Positions 1 to 7,891 of a stretch of DNA of 64,000 nucleotides are shown in pieces. How positions within the stretch are numbered: position 1 is the stretch's first letter; every line of letters starts with the position of its first letter. This DNA is from JADGHX01 sp963837755 (GTDB lineage: Bacteria; Pseudomonadota; Gammaproteobacteria; Steroidobacterales; Steroidobacteraceae), in assembly GCA_963837755.1 (NCBI GenBank), contig CAWIOP010000005.1, forward strand, positions 62,001-126,000, given 5' to 3'. The notes below the pieces were generated by a model. The model saw nothing but the letters and a program-made list of their open reading frames with translations, had not been told where the DNA came from and ran no database searches. The position numbers were made by a program, and so were the translations under genes.

Positions 1-2
1 CC

Positions 3-203
3 AGGTGGTCCGCGCTCACACGGGTGCCCACCGCGGTGGCCAACATGCGAATCGGCTCGGTTGATGGGGCCTGCTGCCCCGACGCGAATCGGGTAGTAGT
101 CGTCACAACGGGTCGCGACGGAGCCGTCTACGCCGCGCAACGTGCCAATGCCGGTGCCGCATTTGCGCCTCTCGAGAGTGTGACGACGCTCGGCCTGCCG
201 TGA
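3..203 (+). CDS. C-terminal end of an unidentified protein, cut by the window edge
   Basis: A reading frame is open from base 3 to a TGA at 201-203 and its beginning lies outside the window. The 66 visible residues include a stretch with the pattern hydrophobic strand, TTGRDGAVY, then a second strand, which resembles one blade of a lectin- or sialidase-like beta-propeller. No catalytic motif is visible. Length and composition are compatible with coding DNA, but the piece is too short to assign. It could also be a chance open frame in GC-rich DNA. Confidence 0.3.
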   Translation, partial: RWSALTRVPTAVANMRIGSVDGACCPDANRVVVVTTGRDGAVYAAQRANAGAAFAPLESVTTLGLP

Positions 204-519
204 GCAGGGCACTTGCGCACCGCATACCCATCCGTGGCACAGACCGCACTGCTCTCACCCAAGTCCAACCCCTGCGTCGAGGCGCGGAGAAATCCGTCCT
301 CGTGTGCCCAAGGCGCGAGGCGGCGCAAGCCACTCGAGTGCTGCTGAGGGAAACGAAGTGAGCGGCTAAGCGGTTGAGTTAGCTGGCATTCACGGAGTCT
401 CACAAACCCACATACCCGCAAATCTACCCCGGCTGGATCCACGGCTGTCTAAGCGCCGCCCGCCCGCGCGCTAACGCGGACGAGCGGCTGTCCGCAGCAC
501 ACCTGCATTGAGGTGCACC
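204..519. other. Gap without a recognisable gene
   Basis: Between the partial frame at the window edge and the first complete small gene I see no convincing coding sequence. Two minus-strand frames cross this stretch, but both are rich in Arg and Cys, lack a ribosome-binding site and look like noise. No strong hairpin or tRNA was found. Confidence 0.4.
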
Positions 520-834
520 ATGGGTTCCAAACGCCGTAATTCTAGCCGGCCGTCGAAGGCTGGCGTGTCTCCGTCCACTGAGCGCCAGACAATTCCAACC
601 GCTACCAAGCCGGGTCGGCCGCCGACCGATTTCGACGCGCTTCTATGTCGGTTCTCCGACGCGATGTCGGTTCTGGCGACAGCAACGCGCTCCCTGAGCC
701 GTGCTCAAGAAGACCTCCCGTCGACTCCCGAGCACGACATTGGTGAGGAAATTGTCACGCTCGAAGCCGGCGTGAGCGCTTTGCGCGCCGCCTACAACGA
801 CCTGGACGTCGCAATTCGGGAGCTACGCTCATGA
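520..834 (+). CDS. Small hypothetical protein of a mobile island
   Basis: This 104-residue protein has a basic, Ser/Pro-rich N-terminus (about 35 residues) followed by an acidic helical part that could form a short coiled coil (residues about 50-104, ending in AIRELRS). I chose ATG 520 rather than the upstream TTG 508 because a GAGGT Shine-Dalgarno sequence sits six bases before it. Its last codons overlap the next gene by ATGA, so the two are probably translated as a coupled pair. I do not recognise the family. Paired small helical proteins of this kind are common in integrative elements, and a DNA-bound accessory role is possible but not shown. Confidence 0.55.
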   Translation: MGSKRRNSSRPSKAGVSPSTERQTIPTATKPGRPPTDFDALLCRFSDAMSVLATATRSLSRAQEDLPSTPEHDIGEEIVTLEAGVSALRAAYNDLDVAIRELRS

Positions 835-995
835 GCGAGCAAACCGAAGATGCTTTCGCCGCCCTGACAGAGCGGTGGCGCGCACGAGCGAGAGATCTGA
901 TGGCGAAAGCTGAACAAGTGCGGCGGCCCGCCGAAATTGTGCGTTTGACGGCAATGGCGTCCACGCTCGAATGGGCGGCCAGCGACCTCTCCTAG
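831..995 (+). CDS. Very small hypothetical protein, translationally coupled
   Basis: This 54-residue protein starts at ATG 831, overlapping the stop of the preceding gene as ATGA. It begins MSEQTEDAFAAL and ends WAASDLS. The sequence is a charged amphipathic helix with regular Glu, Arg and Lys, and has no signal peptide or membrane segment. The perfect ATGA overlap and a strong hairpin 100 bases downstream support a two-gene transcription unit with the gene before it. Function unknown. The overlap is the main reason to believe it is real. Confidence 0.5.
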   Translation: MSEQTEDAFAALTERWRARARDLMAKAEQVRRPAEIVRLTAMASTLEWAASDLS

Positions 996-1100
996 TTCGC
1001 AAAGAATCCGCAAATGGCAAGTCTGTTAGTCGCCGCGAACGACGAAAAAATGGGCGAAGCAGGCGGGTAGCTGAGCCGATCGAAAGCAACAGTTGCGGGA

Positions 1101-1130
1101 GGGAGGTGCCGCCGTCGGCGGCCCTCCCTT
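1101..1130 (+). terminator. Strong GC hairpin after the small-gene pair
   Basis: Bases 1101-1113 and 1117-1128 form a 12-pair stem (six outer and six inner pairs) with one bulged T and a GTC loop. Only two Ts follow, so this is a weak intrinsic terminator at best. It lies between the small-gene pair and the toxin-antitoxin operon, where a transcription stop is expected. Confidence 0.45.
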
Positions 1131-1165
1131 CTGCGCTGCGACCCGTGAGACACTTTCTTGTTCTC

Positions 1166-1184
1166 TGTATCGTGAGGCGATACA
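1166..1184. promoter_or_regulatory. Inverted repeat just before higB, likely HigA operator
   Basis: The 7-bp arms TGTATCG and CGATACA are perfectly complementary and separated by five bases. The repeat ends three bases before the higB start codon. Antitoxins of the HigA type repress their own operon by binding such palindromes, so this is the natural candidate operator. The binding itself is inferred. Confidence 0.5.
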
Positions 1185-1187
1185 CTT

Positions 1188-1466
1188 ATGATCAAGAGTT
1201 TCCGACATGCTGGCCTGAAGCGGTTCTTTGAGACAGGCTCCAAGGCCGGCATCCAGCCGAAGCACGCGAAGCGGCTTCGCCTGCAGTTGGGTCAACTGGA
1301 TGCGGCCATCGGGCCGGATGACATGGATCGGCCTGGTTGGCGCTTCCACCCGCTGAAGGGCCAACTCGCAGGCCACTTCTCCGTATGGGTCGACGAAAAT
1401 TGGCGACTCACGTTCAGGTTCGAAGGCACGAACGCCGTGCTGGTGGATTACCAGGACTATCACTGA
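1188..1466 (+). CDS. higB: HigB-family toxin (RelE/ParE fold mRNA interferase)
   Basis: This 92-residue protein begins MIKSFRHAGLKRFFETGSK and continues with the RLRLQLGQLDAA helix, PGWRFHPLKG and WSVWVDENWRLTFRF-type strands typical of the plasmid-maintenance killer family. Family members are ribosome-dependent RNases that cleave mRNA during translation and are neutralised by the HTH antitoxin encoded next to them. The length is the usual length for the family. The toxin comes first, as in other higBA loci, and the antitoxin starts nine bases after its stop. It lies in the mobile island, where it could stabilise the element. Confidence 0.92.
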   Translation: MIKSFRHAGLKRFFETGSKAGIQPKHAKRLRLQLGQLDAAIGPDDMDRPGWRFHPLKGQLAGHFSVWVDENWRLTFRFEGTNAVLVDYQDYH

Positions 1467-1475
1467 GAGGTCGAT

Positions 1476-1811
1476 ATGGTACGCATGCATAACCCGCCAC
1501 ATCCGGGCGAGATTCTTCAAGATACGGTGCTCCGCGAGGATGGCGGTATTACCGTTACGGAGTTCGCGAAGCGGCTCGGTGTTTCGCGCGTGGCACTCTC
1601 ACGAGTAGTCAATGGAAAGGCTGCCGTGAGTGCGGAGTTGGCGATCCGCTTGGCCGCGGCGCTCCGGGGTTCAGCGGAGTCGTGGCTGCGTATGCAGCTC
1701 GCTTACGACCTCTGGCACGCACAGAAGAAGGCACGCCCGAAGATCGAACCACTTGATACGCGAACGGGCTCTAAACCTCATAAACATGCCCGTGCGGGCT
1801 TGAGGCCGTGA
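1476..1811 (+). CDS. higA: HigA-family antitoxin (XRE helix-turn-helix)
   Basis: This 111-residue protein has the HigA opening NPPHPGEIL and a helix-turn-helix TVTEFAKRLGVSRVALSRVV (residues about 29-48), followed by SAELAIRLAAAL and the W-R-Q-YDLW segment seen in the family. It binds and inhibits HigB and represses the operon. A GAGAGG ribosome-binding site precedes the start. Its C-terminal tail (after about residue 90) is longer than usual and basic. The last codon overlaps the start of the methyltransferase gene (GTGA), so all three genes are probably one operon. Confidence 0.92.
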   Translation: MVRMHNPPHPGEILQDTVLREDGGITVTEFAKRLGVSRVALSRVVNGKAAVSAELAIRLAAALRGSAESWLRMQLAYDLWHAQKKARPKIEPLDTRTGSKPHKHARAGLRP

Positions 1812-2644
1812 AGGGTGCATCTCCGTTGCGATATCCAGGGGGCAAGTGGCGCTGGGAGCGTTACTTCCATCGGATAGTCTCTCTAAACGATTTGGGCAGA
1901 CCGACGTACGTTGAGCCGTACGCGGGCGGCGCAAGCCTGGCGCTTTCGCTGTTGTTCGGTGGAACGGTGTCTGAGGTCCATCTGAATGACCTCGATCGAT
2001 CGATCTTTGCGTTCTGGCACGCCGTTCTCAAACACAACAAAGAGTTCGTTCGGCGAATGTTCAAGACACGGCTCACCGTCACGGAATGGGAAAAGCAGAA
2101 AGAGATTCATCGAAATCGGGCGACATCAAATCTCTTTGATCTTGGTTTCGCTACGTTTTACCTCAACAGAACGAACGTGTCGGGCGTTCTGAATGGCGGC
2201 GTGATTGGCGGCAAGAACCAGCGCGGGAAATGGAAGATTGACGCGAGATTCAATCGTGACGATCTGAAGGAGCGTTTGGTTCGCGTAGCCGAGCATTCGG
2301 CACAAATTCACCTCACGAACTTGGATGCGGTTAAATTCCTTGGCTCAGTAACGCCGGATCTCCCGCGCTCCGCTATCGTCTACCTTGACCCGCCCTACTA
2401 TAAAAAGGGACGGGATCTGTACTTGAACGCCTACAACGATCAGGATCACCTCGGCGTACGGCGGGCAATCTGCAAGCACGTGAGGCAGAACTGGATCGTT
2501 TCCTACGACGACATTCGCCCCGTGCGGGCTCTTTACGCGAAATTCAGGTCGAGGAGGATGACGCTCAACTACAGTGCACGTAACTCCCGCATCGGCCGCG
2601 AAGTTTTGTTCTTTTCTGAAGGAATGCGGATACCTCGAGCGTAG
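1808..2644 (+). CDS. Dam-type (D12 class) adenine-specific DNA methyltransferase
   Basis: This 278-residue protein transfers methyl from SAM to N6 of adenine. The signature PLRYPGGK lies at residues 6-13, the SAM-binding VEPYAGG at 35-41 and the catalytic DPPY at residues 194-197. The target specificity cannot be read from sequence. It starts with GTG overlapping the higA stop, and no restriction endonuclease gene is next to it, so it behaves as an orphan methylase tied to a toxin-antitoxin pair. Base composition here is clearly lower in GC than in the rest of the window, which supports acquisition by transfer. Possible roles are protection of the element from host restriction or control of gene expression. 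Confidence 0.9.
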   Translation: MKGASPLRYPGGKWRWERYFHRIVSLNDLGRPTYVEPYAGGASLALSLLFGGTVSEVHLNDLDRSIFAFWHAVLKHNKEFVRRMFKTRLTVTEWEKQKEIHRNRATSNLFDLGFATFYLNRTNVSGVLNGGVIGGKNQRGKWKIDARFNRDDLKERLVRVAEHSAQIHLTNLDAVKFLGSVTPDLPRSAIVYLDPPYYKKGRDLYLNAYNDQDHLGVRRAICKHVRQNWIVSYDDIRPVRALYAKFRSRRMTLNYSARNSRIGREVLFFSEGMRIPRA

Positions 2645-2686
2645 CGGTTTAGCGCTCCCTCGTGCTTCTCGTACTTATATAACGTA

Positions 2687-2715
2687 TTGATTTTAATTGG
2701 CTTATTTCGTACCAT
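2687..2715 (+). promoter_or_regulatory. Candidate sigma-70 promoter for the HIT gene block
   Basis: TTGATT and TACCAT are separated by 17 bases inside the most AT-rich part of the island, 65 bases before the HIT gene start. No other promoter-like pair was as good here. The assignment rests on sequence resemblance only. Confidence 0.4.
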
Positions 2716-2779
2716 CGCGCCTGCGATGTAAGATTCGTTGGATCGCAGTCTTGGAACGGCAGTTAAGAGGGCTTGCGTA

Positions 2780-3424
2780 ATGGACGGTTGCCGGTTGTGT
2801 GCGATATCCGAAGGTCGGTATGCGTTCGACTGCGACGCTCCGGTCATTTCGGAACACGGCTATTTCGGCCTAGCGTCTATTGGCGGCTTCATCCCGGGAT
2901 GGTCCTTGGTATCCCCTTCTGACCATCGCCATAACCTGTCAGCCGCATACGGCAGTCCGGAACTCCATCGCCTCACCTCAGCCGTCGTGGACGCGGTCAC
3001 TGCCGAATTTGGCGAATCGGCGATTTTTGAGCATGGGTCAATCCGAGATGGCTCGGCGACAGCGTGCGGGACAAGTCACGCTCATCTCCATGTTGTCCCG
3101 TTCTCCGCAGGTTTGGCAGATCTTGCAGCGACCAGCGGCGATTCTTCTCTGGTGTGGGCCCCGACACGGCTCGTTGATGTGGCGAGGGCCTCTGAAGGCC
3201 ATGAGTATCTGTTTGTCGCGAATCGGTACACCGGGATTGAAACAGCTGGCTACTTGGCGCGGCTTGCCGAGCCGCGGTCTCAGTTCTTTCGACGACTTCT
3301 TGCGTCTCATCTGAAAGTCCCGCACCTGGCGGACTATCGAGTTTCTCCCTTGGAAGAGTTGAGCGCAGCGACGGCGGAGCGGTTACGCGCTTCCGCGGAA
3401 CGCACTCGGCGCCGGGCAGCCTAG
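2780..3424 (+). CDS. HIT-superfamily (histidine triad) hydrolase/transferase
   Basis: This 214-residue protein has the histidine triad HAHLHVV at residues 100-106, the motif that forms the nucleotidyl-His intermediate in HIT hydrolases and GalT-like enzymes. Two Cys (CRLC, residues 4-7) near the start could bind a metal. I chose ATG 2780 over an upstream TTG because AGAGGG precedes it at normal spacing. The substrate is unknown; HIT proteins usually cleave nucleotide phosphoramidates or dinucleotide polyphosphates. It is followed after eight bases by a membrane protein and then by a PEP-synthase-like/MazG-like fusion. Two nucleotide-handling enzymes with a membrane protein in one operon suggest a single system. 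Confidence 0.85.
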   Translation: MDGCRLCAISEGRYAFDCDAPVISEHGYFGLASIGGFIPGWSLVSPSDHRHNLSAAYGSPELHRLTSAVVDAVTAEFGESAIFEHGSIRDGSATACGTSHAHLHVVPFSAGLADLAATSGDSSLVWAPTRLVDVARASEGHEYLFVANRYTGIETAGYLARLAEPRSQFFRRLLASHLKVPHLADYRVSPLEELSAATAERLRASAERTRRRAA

Positions 3425-3432
3425 CGTCCCGC

Positions 3433-4122
3433 ATGACGGACAATGGGGAGCTGAGCAAGGATCCGGCGACACGATTGCCGTCCTTAGATAAGGGGTCGCC
3501 GAAAGAGACTCCCGTCACACCCGATGTCAGCGTAAGAACTGGAGTGCAGGAACAGATTCTGCATGACGAAACGGATGGTCGTCAGCGTTACCAGTGGGTG
3601 TCGGGCTACCCGCGCAGCGCAAAGCTCCAGATTTGGTGCGAGACCATATTCGTCGCTCTGGTACTGGCCGTGGCGCTGGTGGGGATCTATCTCACATGGC
3701 ACGGCACCCTGCTCCGCTGGCTGGTTTGCCAAACGTGCTCGCCTGTCACGCTGCGTCGGTACGCATACTTTTTCTTTTCCGGAATGCTCGGCAGCATTCT
3801 GTTTGGCGGTAAGTACCTTTACCACGTAGTTGCGCGTGGATACTGGCACCAGGACAGGCGTTTGTGGCGGGTACTTTCGCCGTTTCTCTCAGCCAGTCTT
3901 GCGGTAGTCGTTGCCGCCGCGATCGACTCGGGCATATTGGGAATTTCATTTCGCGCGGGATCGCACGCCGCATGCGTAGCAATGGGGTTCTTTTCTGGAT
4001 ATTTCGCCGATAAAGCTCTTGCGAAAATGAGCGAGATCGCGGATGTCGTGTTCGGCGTTCGAGATGTCGGGCGAAAACCGAGCAAGAATGAACAAACAGG
4101 CCACGACCAAGCGCCGTCGTAG
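3433..4122 (+). CDS. Four-helix membrane protein of unknown function
   Basis: The protein is 229 residues long. The first 60 or so are hydrophilic and probably cytoplasmic. Four hydrophobic segments follow (about residues 70-92, 112-135, 150-172 and 178-195), then a charged tail. No transporter or enzyme motif was recognised. It sits between the HIT gene (eight bases upstream) and the PEP-synthase-like/MazG fusion, whose start lies 35 bases inside its 3' end, so the three are almost certainly co-expressed. In many defence operons a small multi-helix membrane protein is the membrane-damaging effector. That role is an inference from context here. Confidence 0.65.
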   Translation: MTDNGELSKDPATRLPSLDKGSPKETPVTPDVSVRTGVQEQILHDETDGRQRYQWVSGYPRSAKLQIWCETIFVALVLAVALVGIYLTWHGTLLRWLVCQTCSPVTLRRYAYFFFSGMLGSILFGGKYLYHVVARGYWHQDRRLWRVLSPFLSASLAVVVAAAIDSGILGISFRAGSHAACVAMGFFSGYFADKALAKMSEIADVVFGVRDVGRKPSKNEQTGHDQAPS

Positions 4123-6748
4123 AGCTGGTTCCCGGTCGCGATTGGAGCCCATACAACCTGTCAGCGTCGTCACGCCGGAAGGGCTTCAATTTCTCTCCCA
4201 AAACGACGTAACCCCTGCAACCGTGGGGCAAAAGGCCTACGGTGTGTCTGCGTTGCCTCCGGGCTGGACGCAGCCCTTCTTTGTCGTCAGCGATCGCTGT
4301 GACTTCTCTCAAGACGCCGAGTTTTCATCCGACAGCAGGCGCCTTCGAAGTTTCCTGCGAGAGGCGGTCGAACAGCTCAACGCCCAGCCTGGATCGTTGC
4401 TCATTGTGCGGTCCAGCGGCATTGCCGAAACACTGAGTAGGCGCGGGTCTCTAGAAAGCGCGACATGTCGACTGGATCAGCTTCCGGCGACGTTGCGCCA
4501 GCTCAAAATCGACATAGACGGCGCGAGTTCCCAGCCGGTCCATTGGATCGTGCAAGTCAAAGTGGACGCGCGAGAACAGGGGCACCTATCGAATGAGCGC
4601 CGGCTTAGAGAAGAACCACGAGACTGGATCGTTGAATTTGAGAATCGAAGCTTAAATCCATCCAACACGCACATCGAGCCCCTCGCCGTGCGGCAATGGC
4701 GCGACGGCGAGTTTGTTGCTACTGATCGGCTTCCATGCCGATACGCCACTGACCTTCCGAACGCCTTGAAGCAAGTAGCACAGTGGGGAATGCAGTATTC
4801 CAGCCGGCTGCACTTTGAGTGGGTCTGGGACGGTTCCTATCTGAACGTGGTCCAAGTGGACGCTGAAGAGTCGCCCCGAGGAGTTGATCCCACGACTCTT
4901 AGTCCTCGGGTCTTCGTGACTCCGGAGCGGGCCACATTGCAGGTTTTTCGGCCAGCCTCAGAGAACGACTTCCGGTCATTCGCCAAGCTGAAGAATGCCG
5001 CGCTTTACAGAACGCTCGGCTATTCGATGCCGCCTTTCTACGTGTTGGACGATCAAGGTGTGATACGTGCGATTTTGACCGGAAATGTTCCGCCGTCGCT
5101 AGTACAGGACTTGGAACGCTTAACCGTTCAGCCACTGATAATTCGCGTTGACGGAACCAATGTTCCCCAAGAAAAGAGAGAGATGCTTCCCCGCAGCGAC
5201 GAACTGCGCTCGGGCGCCGCCGCCGTGGAATGGATGACGGAGAAATTCAGCTCTCAAATCCGGACTAGCGAACTGGCCGAGAGCGGGCTATGCCTAATTG
5301 CTCACCACTTTATACCGGCCATTTCGTCGGCCTGGGCACGAGCGGAACCATCTGGGCGATGGGTACGAATTGAGTCCTTGTGGGGTGTGCCTGAGGGGCT
5401 TTACTGGTACTCGCACGACACGTTCGAGGTCGACACGATAGTGACAGATCCCGCCGCAGTGTCGCACCTAGAGCAAAACAAATTTGTGGTTCGAGAACGA
5501 ACGAGATTTAAGGGAATCTTTGTTGCGCCCAGCCCGGAGGGCCAGTGGATCACTCATATGACAAAACCGCCCTTTGATTGGCGCCGAAGCATCGCAAAAG
5601 ACGCTTGGCTTCGCGAAATCGCGGCGACAACGCGAAAAATAGCCGTTCAAGAGCGGATGCCGATTTCAGCGATGTGGTTCGTTGACGTGCACTCCCAGGC
5701 TAGCACGCACTCGGTCCTACCTTGGTTTCATAGCCGATCGGAATATCAAGGCCAAATTCGCGCGGCACCGAGACGAAAAATCTCGAGCCACAGGGACTTT
5801 ACCATTCGAGATCGAGCGGATTGGCAACGGCTCAAAGATCTTGTGGAGGGGAAGCGAATCGATCGAGTTACGGTCGAGCCCAAGGATGCAGACCTAATCA
5901 GAAACCCGGAGTTTGCCGACAGCATTGTCAAACTCGCCCATGACCATGGCTTTGTTGTAGAGCTGGCCGGAGGATTGCTCTCTCACATTTATTACGTACT
6001 CACACGCGGCGGGATCAGGGTCGAATGCATCGACCTGTATGGCGCTGATGAAGACATCCTCGTATTCAATAAGATTGTCCGCGACCAGATTCCGGGGCAG
6101 ATTCAGCAGGGAGGCGAGCGTGCCGAGGTCGTCAAACTGGATGGAGAAGCGCTCGAACTAGCGCTAAAGCGAAAGCTAGTAGAAGAGGCACTCGAAGTCC
6201 TAGACTCCGGAAAGTCGGACGAGGTGCGCAGCGAACTCGCCGACGTTCTGGAGGTAGTCGCAGCTATCGCAAAGAAACTCGGCATAACCCTTGCTGAGAT
6301 CGACTCTGAACGTGAACGAAAAAAACTAAAGCGCGGCGCGTTCGACGAAGGCCTGATGCTCGTGAAGACTTCAACCCCGCACAGTCTCAGGACGTCGGAC
6401 AACTTGCAGCTCAAGGATGAGTTGGTGGGCGCAGTCGACGAGGTCGTTGTTGGAAGCACAGTCCAGCCACCAAATGCCTCGAACTCGCGTCTCACTGTAA
6501 AGCCTGATCTGAGGACTATCAGCGGTTCTTTGGAGAAGCTCATTTCGTTTTCTACCGAAATGCCTTCGCTAGAAAACATTCGAGGGTCCACCATGTTCTC
6601 GCTTCCCAGCTTAGGTGGAGCGCCGGGGCCGGAGGTCACGCTCGAAATCGAGCTGCGACGGTCCAAAGGTGAGTTGAGGGGCGCGATCCGCATACGAAGT
6701 GCCCCGTCGCAATTCACGTTCGACTTTGAGGAAAGCCCAAAGCCGTAG
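4088..6748 (+). CDS. PEP-synthase-like ATP-grasp protein fused to a MazG-like NTP pyrophosphohydrolase
   Basis: The protein has 887 residues. Residues about 60-300 resemble the nucleotide-binding part of pyruvate,phosphate dikinase/PEP synthase, with LLIVRSSG near 104-111. A short region ending in GGLLSHIYYVLTR looks like the PEP-utilising swivelling-His domain. Residues about 658-760 are an all-alpha MazG-like domain starting FNKIVRDQIP, with the metal motifs EEALE and ELAD (EExxE...ExxD) intact, so that part is probably an active nucleotide pyrophosphohydrolase. A beta-rich C-terminal domain of about 120 residues is unassigned. ATG 4088 was preferred over 4043 because it gives a shorter overlap. 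It overlaps the membrane-protein gene by 35 bases. The substrate is unknown, and a nucleotide-depleting or alarm-nucleotide role is plausible. Confidence 0.7.
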   Translation: MNKQATTKRRRRAGSRSRLEPIQPVSVVTPEGLQFLSQNDVTPATVGQKAYGVSALPPGWTQPFFVVSDRCDFSQDAEFSSDSRRLRSFLREAVEQLNAQPGSLLIVRSSGIAETLSRRGSLESATCRLDQLPATLRQLKIDIDGASSQPVHWIVQVKVDAREQGHLSNERRLREEPRDWIVEFENRSLNPSNTHIEPLAVRQWRDGEFVATDRLPCRYATDLPNALKQVAQWGMQYSSRLHFEWVWDGSYLNVVQVDAEESPRGVDPTTLSPRVFVTPERATLQVFRPASENDFRSFAKLKNAALYRTLGYSMPPFYVLDDQGVIRAILTGNVPPSLVQDLERLTVQPLIIRVDGTNVPQEKREMLPRSDELRSGAAAVEWMTEKFSSQIRTSELAESGLCLIAHHFIPAISSAWARAEPSGRWVRIESLWGVPEGLYWYSHDTFEVDTIVTDPAAVSHLEQNKFVVRERTRFKGIFVAPSPEGQWITHMTKPPFDWRRSIAKDAWLREIAATTRKIAVQERMPISAMWFVDVHSQASTHSVLPWFHSRSEYQGQIRAAPRRKISSHRDFTIRDRADWQRLKDLVEGKRIDRVTVEPKDADLIRNPEFADSIVKLAHDHGFVVELAGGLLSHIYYVLTRGGIRVECIDLYGADEDILVFNKIVRDQIPGQIQQGGERAEVVKLDGEALELALKRKLVEEALEVLDSGKSDEVRSELADVLEVVAAIAKKLGITLAEIDSERERKKLKRGAFDEGLMLVKTSTPHSLRTSDNLQLKDELVGAVDEVVVGSTVQPPNASNSRLTVKPDLRTISGSLEKLISFSTEMPSLENIRGSTMFSLPSLGGAPGPEVTLEIELRRSKGELRGAIRIRSAPSQFTFDFEESPKP

Positions 6749-6963
6749 ATCCGCGCGCGCCAATCAACGACGGGTTGCCTCAACCGGCCGGGGTGATGAA
6801 ACGATCCTTTCATTGCGACGGCAGCCGTGCCCTAGCAGCTGTCGTGGCGAGTATGACGCGATGGCAGGACGTGGTGCGAGCTGTTGCCCCTACATGGGCG
6901 CACCGCAGGCAGAAAGCACAAGATTCTTAGTATCGCTGCTGCAACGTCTCCCCGTAATACAGC

Positions 6964-6992
6964 GGCCGTCACTGCGAGCCGCAGTGACGGCC
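6964..6992. repeat. Perfect 13-bp hairpin
   Basis: Bases 6964-6976 and 6980-6992 are perfectly complementary around an AGC loop. An outer 7-bp pair (TGCTGCA at 6937-6943 and TGCAGCA at 7001-7007) is centred a few bases to the side, so a larger cruciform is possible. No T-run follows, which argues against a simple terminator. Confidence 0.6.
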
Positions 6993-7122
6993 CGCGTAAC
7001 TGCAGCAACAATACGGTTTGGCGTAGTGACGTAAAGAGTGGCGACTGCGTGACGATGGTCCGCCACACTGTCCTCGCAGTAAGCCTACCGGTGGGCTGAG
7101 CACCGGAAACCAGACGCGCCTC

Positions 7123-7165
7123 GGCTCCATTGCGCGCGTCGCCCCGACACCCTCGGGGCGGAGCC
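7123..7165. repeat. Nested double hairpin
   Basis: An outer 6-bp stem (GGCTCC at 7123-7128 with GGAGCC at 7160-7165) encloses an inner 7-bp stem (GCCCCGA at 7141-7147 with TCGGGGC at 7153-7159). The function is unknown; it could be a structured RNA element or a recombination site remnant. Confidence 0.5.
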
Positions 7166-7516
7166 TGAGTAGTCATCGGCAGACATGCTTCGGCTGCTGC
7201 CTCCCTTCGCGCCTCGACCCGGTTCCGTCCGCATTCGGGCGACTCGCTGCCATCAACCACGGCGCCCCGCGCCGCTTTCTATCTTCAACCTTCAAAGGAG
7301 GTCTTCATCACCACGACCCGTTCGCTTTGTCTTCATTGCGCCTTCTCGCGCACTCCTCTCGCCGGATCTCCCAACAGGGAGCACGGCGGGCGCCTCATTT
7401 GAGGCAACAGGCTATCTGAGCGCCTGGCCTTTGCCCTTCGGGGATCTCGCTTTGGCGAGTTGGCAGTAACACTGACCGAATGCGACTCAGAACAGGACAG
7501 ACGACGGAAGCGCTCT

Positions 7517-7840
7517 ATGGACGATCTCACGTACACATTGATGCAGCTCTGCCAGCGCAACCGCGATTGCAGCCACAGCACGCAAGCCGATCGGCGGCAT
7601 GCGCTGAGCTTGATCAGTCGACAGCTGAACGAGGCCGGATTCCGGCAGATGCGTGCCACGTCGCTAAAGGGCAAGCACGTCGAGGTGTTGCTCACCCGGT
7701 GGCGCGCGGAAGGCTTAGGAGCGGGCACGATGAAGAACAGGCTGGCGCATCTGCGTTGGTGGGCCGAAAAGGTGGAAAAAGCTAGCGCGATTCCGGCCGA
7801 CAACGCCCAGCTCGGAATCCCGGAGCCCCCCGTGCCAATG
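7517..7840 (+). pseudogene. N-terminal remnant of a tyrosine integrase (ICE-type)
   Basis: The 108 residues from ATG 7517 begin MDDLTYTLMQLCQRN and contain GTMKNRLAHLRWWAEKV, the core-binding domain of integrases found at the end of integrative conjugative elements. The reading ends at the left border of an IS3-family element, where a stop is created by the first bases of the insertion. The catalytic domain is missing apart from a tail piece at 12852-12989. The full-length family is around 280-330 residues, so about half of the protein was deleted as well as interrupted. The gene is not functional. Confidence 0.8.
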
Positions 7841-7891
7841 TGAACAGAGACACCTACCTCGGGCAATTTAGAGTACAGGTAGGACCCGCTC

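Larger units (their letters stand above)
6749..7516. other. 768-base gap with hairpins, no clear gene
   Basis: No frame here looks like a real protein. A plus-strand frame at 7185-7469 is Pro/Arg/Ser-rich and unconvincing. The stretch holds several perfect inverted repeats (separate entries), a further 6-bp CCGGTG/CACCGG hairpin at 7088-7106, and an isolated GGAGG near 7300 not followed by a usable start. It lies between the HIT/membrane/MazG operon and the broken integrase, so it may be the remains of an element end. Confidence 0.5.

Noticed and set aside
1158..1186. TTGTTC and TACACT as a higB promoter
   Set aside because: Spacing is ideal, but transcription would begin inside the coding sequence just after the ATG, so the promoter must lie elsewhere.
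6930..7010. Integron attC-like site at the 13-bp hairpin
   Set aside because: The conserved GTTRRRY and RYYYAAC boxes are not present at the expected positions, and no integron integrase is near.
7185..7469. 94-codon frame before the broken integrase
   Set aside because: Pro/Arg/Ser-rich with no domain and no ribosome-binding site; likely noise.
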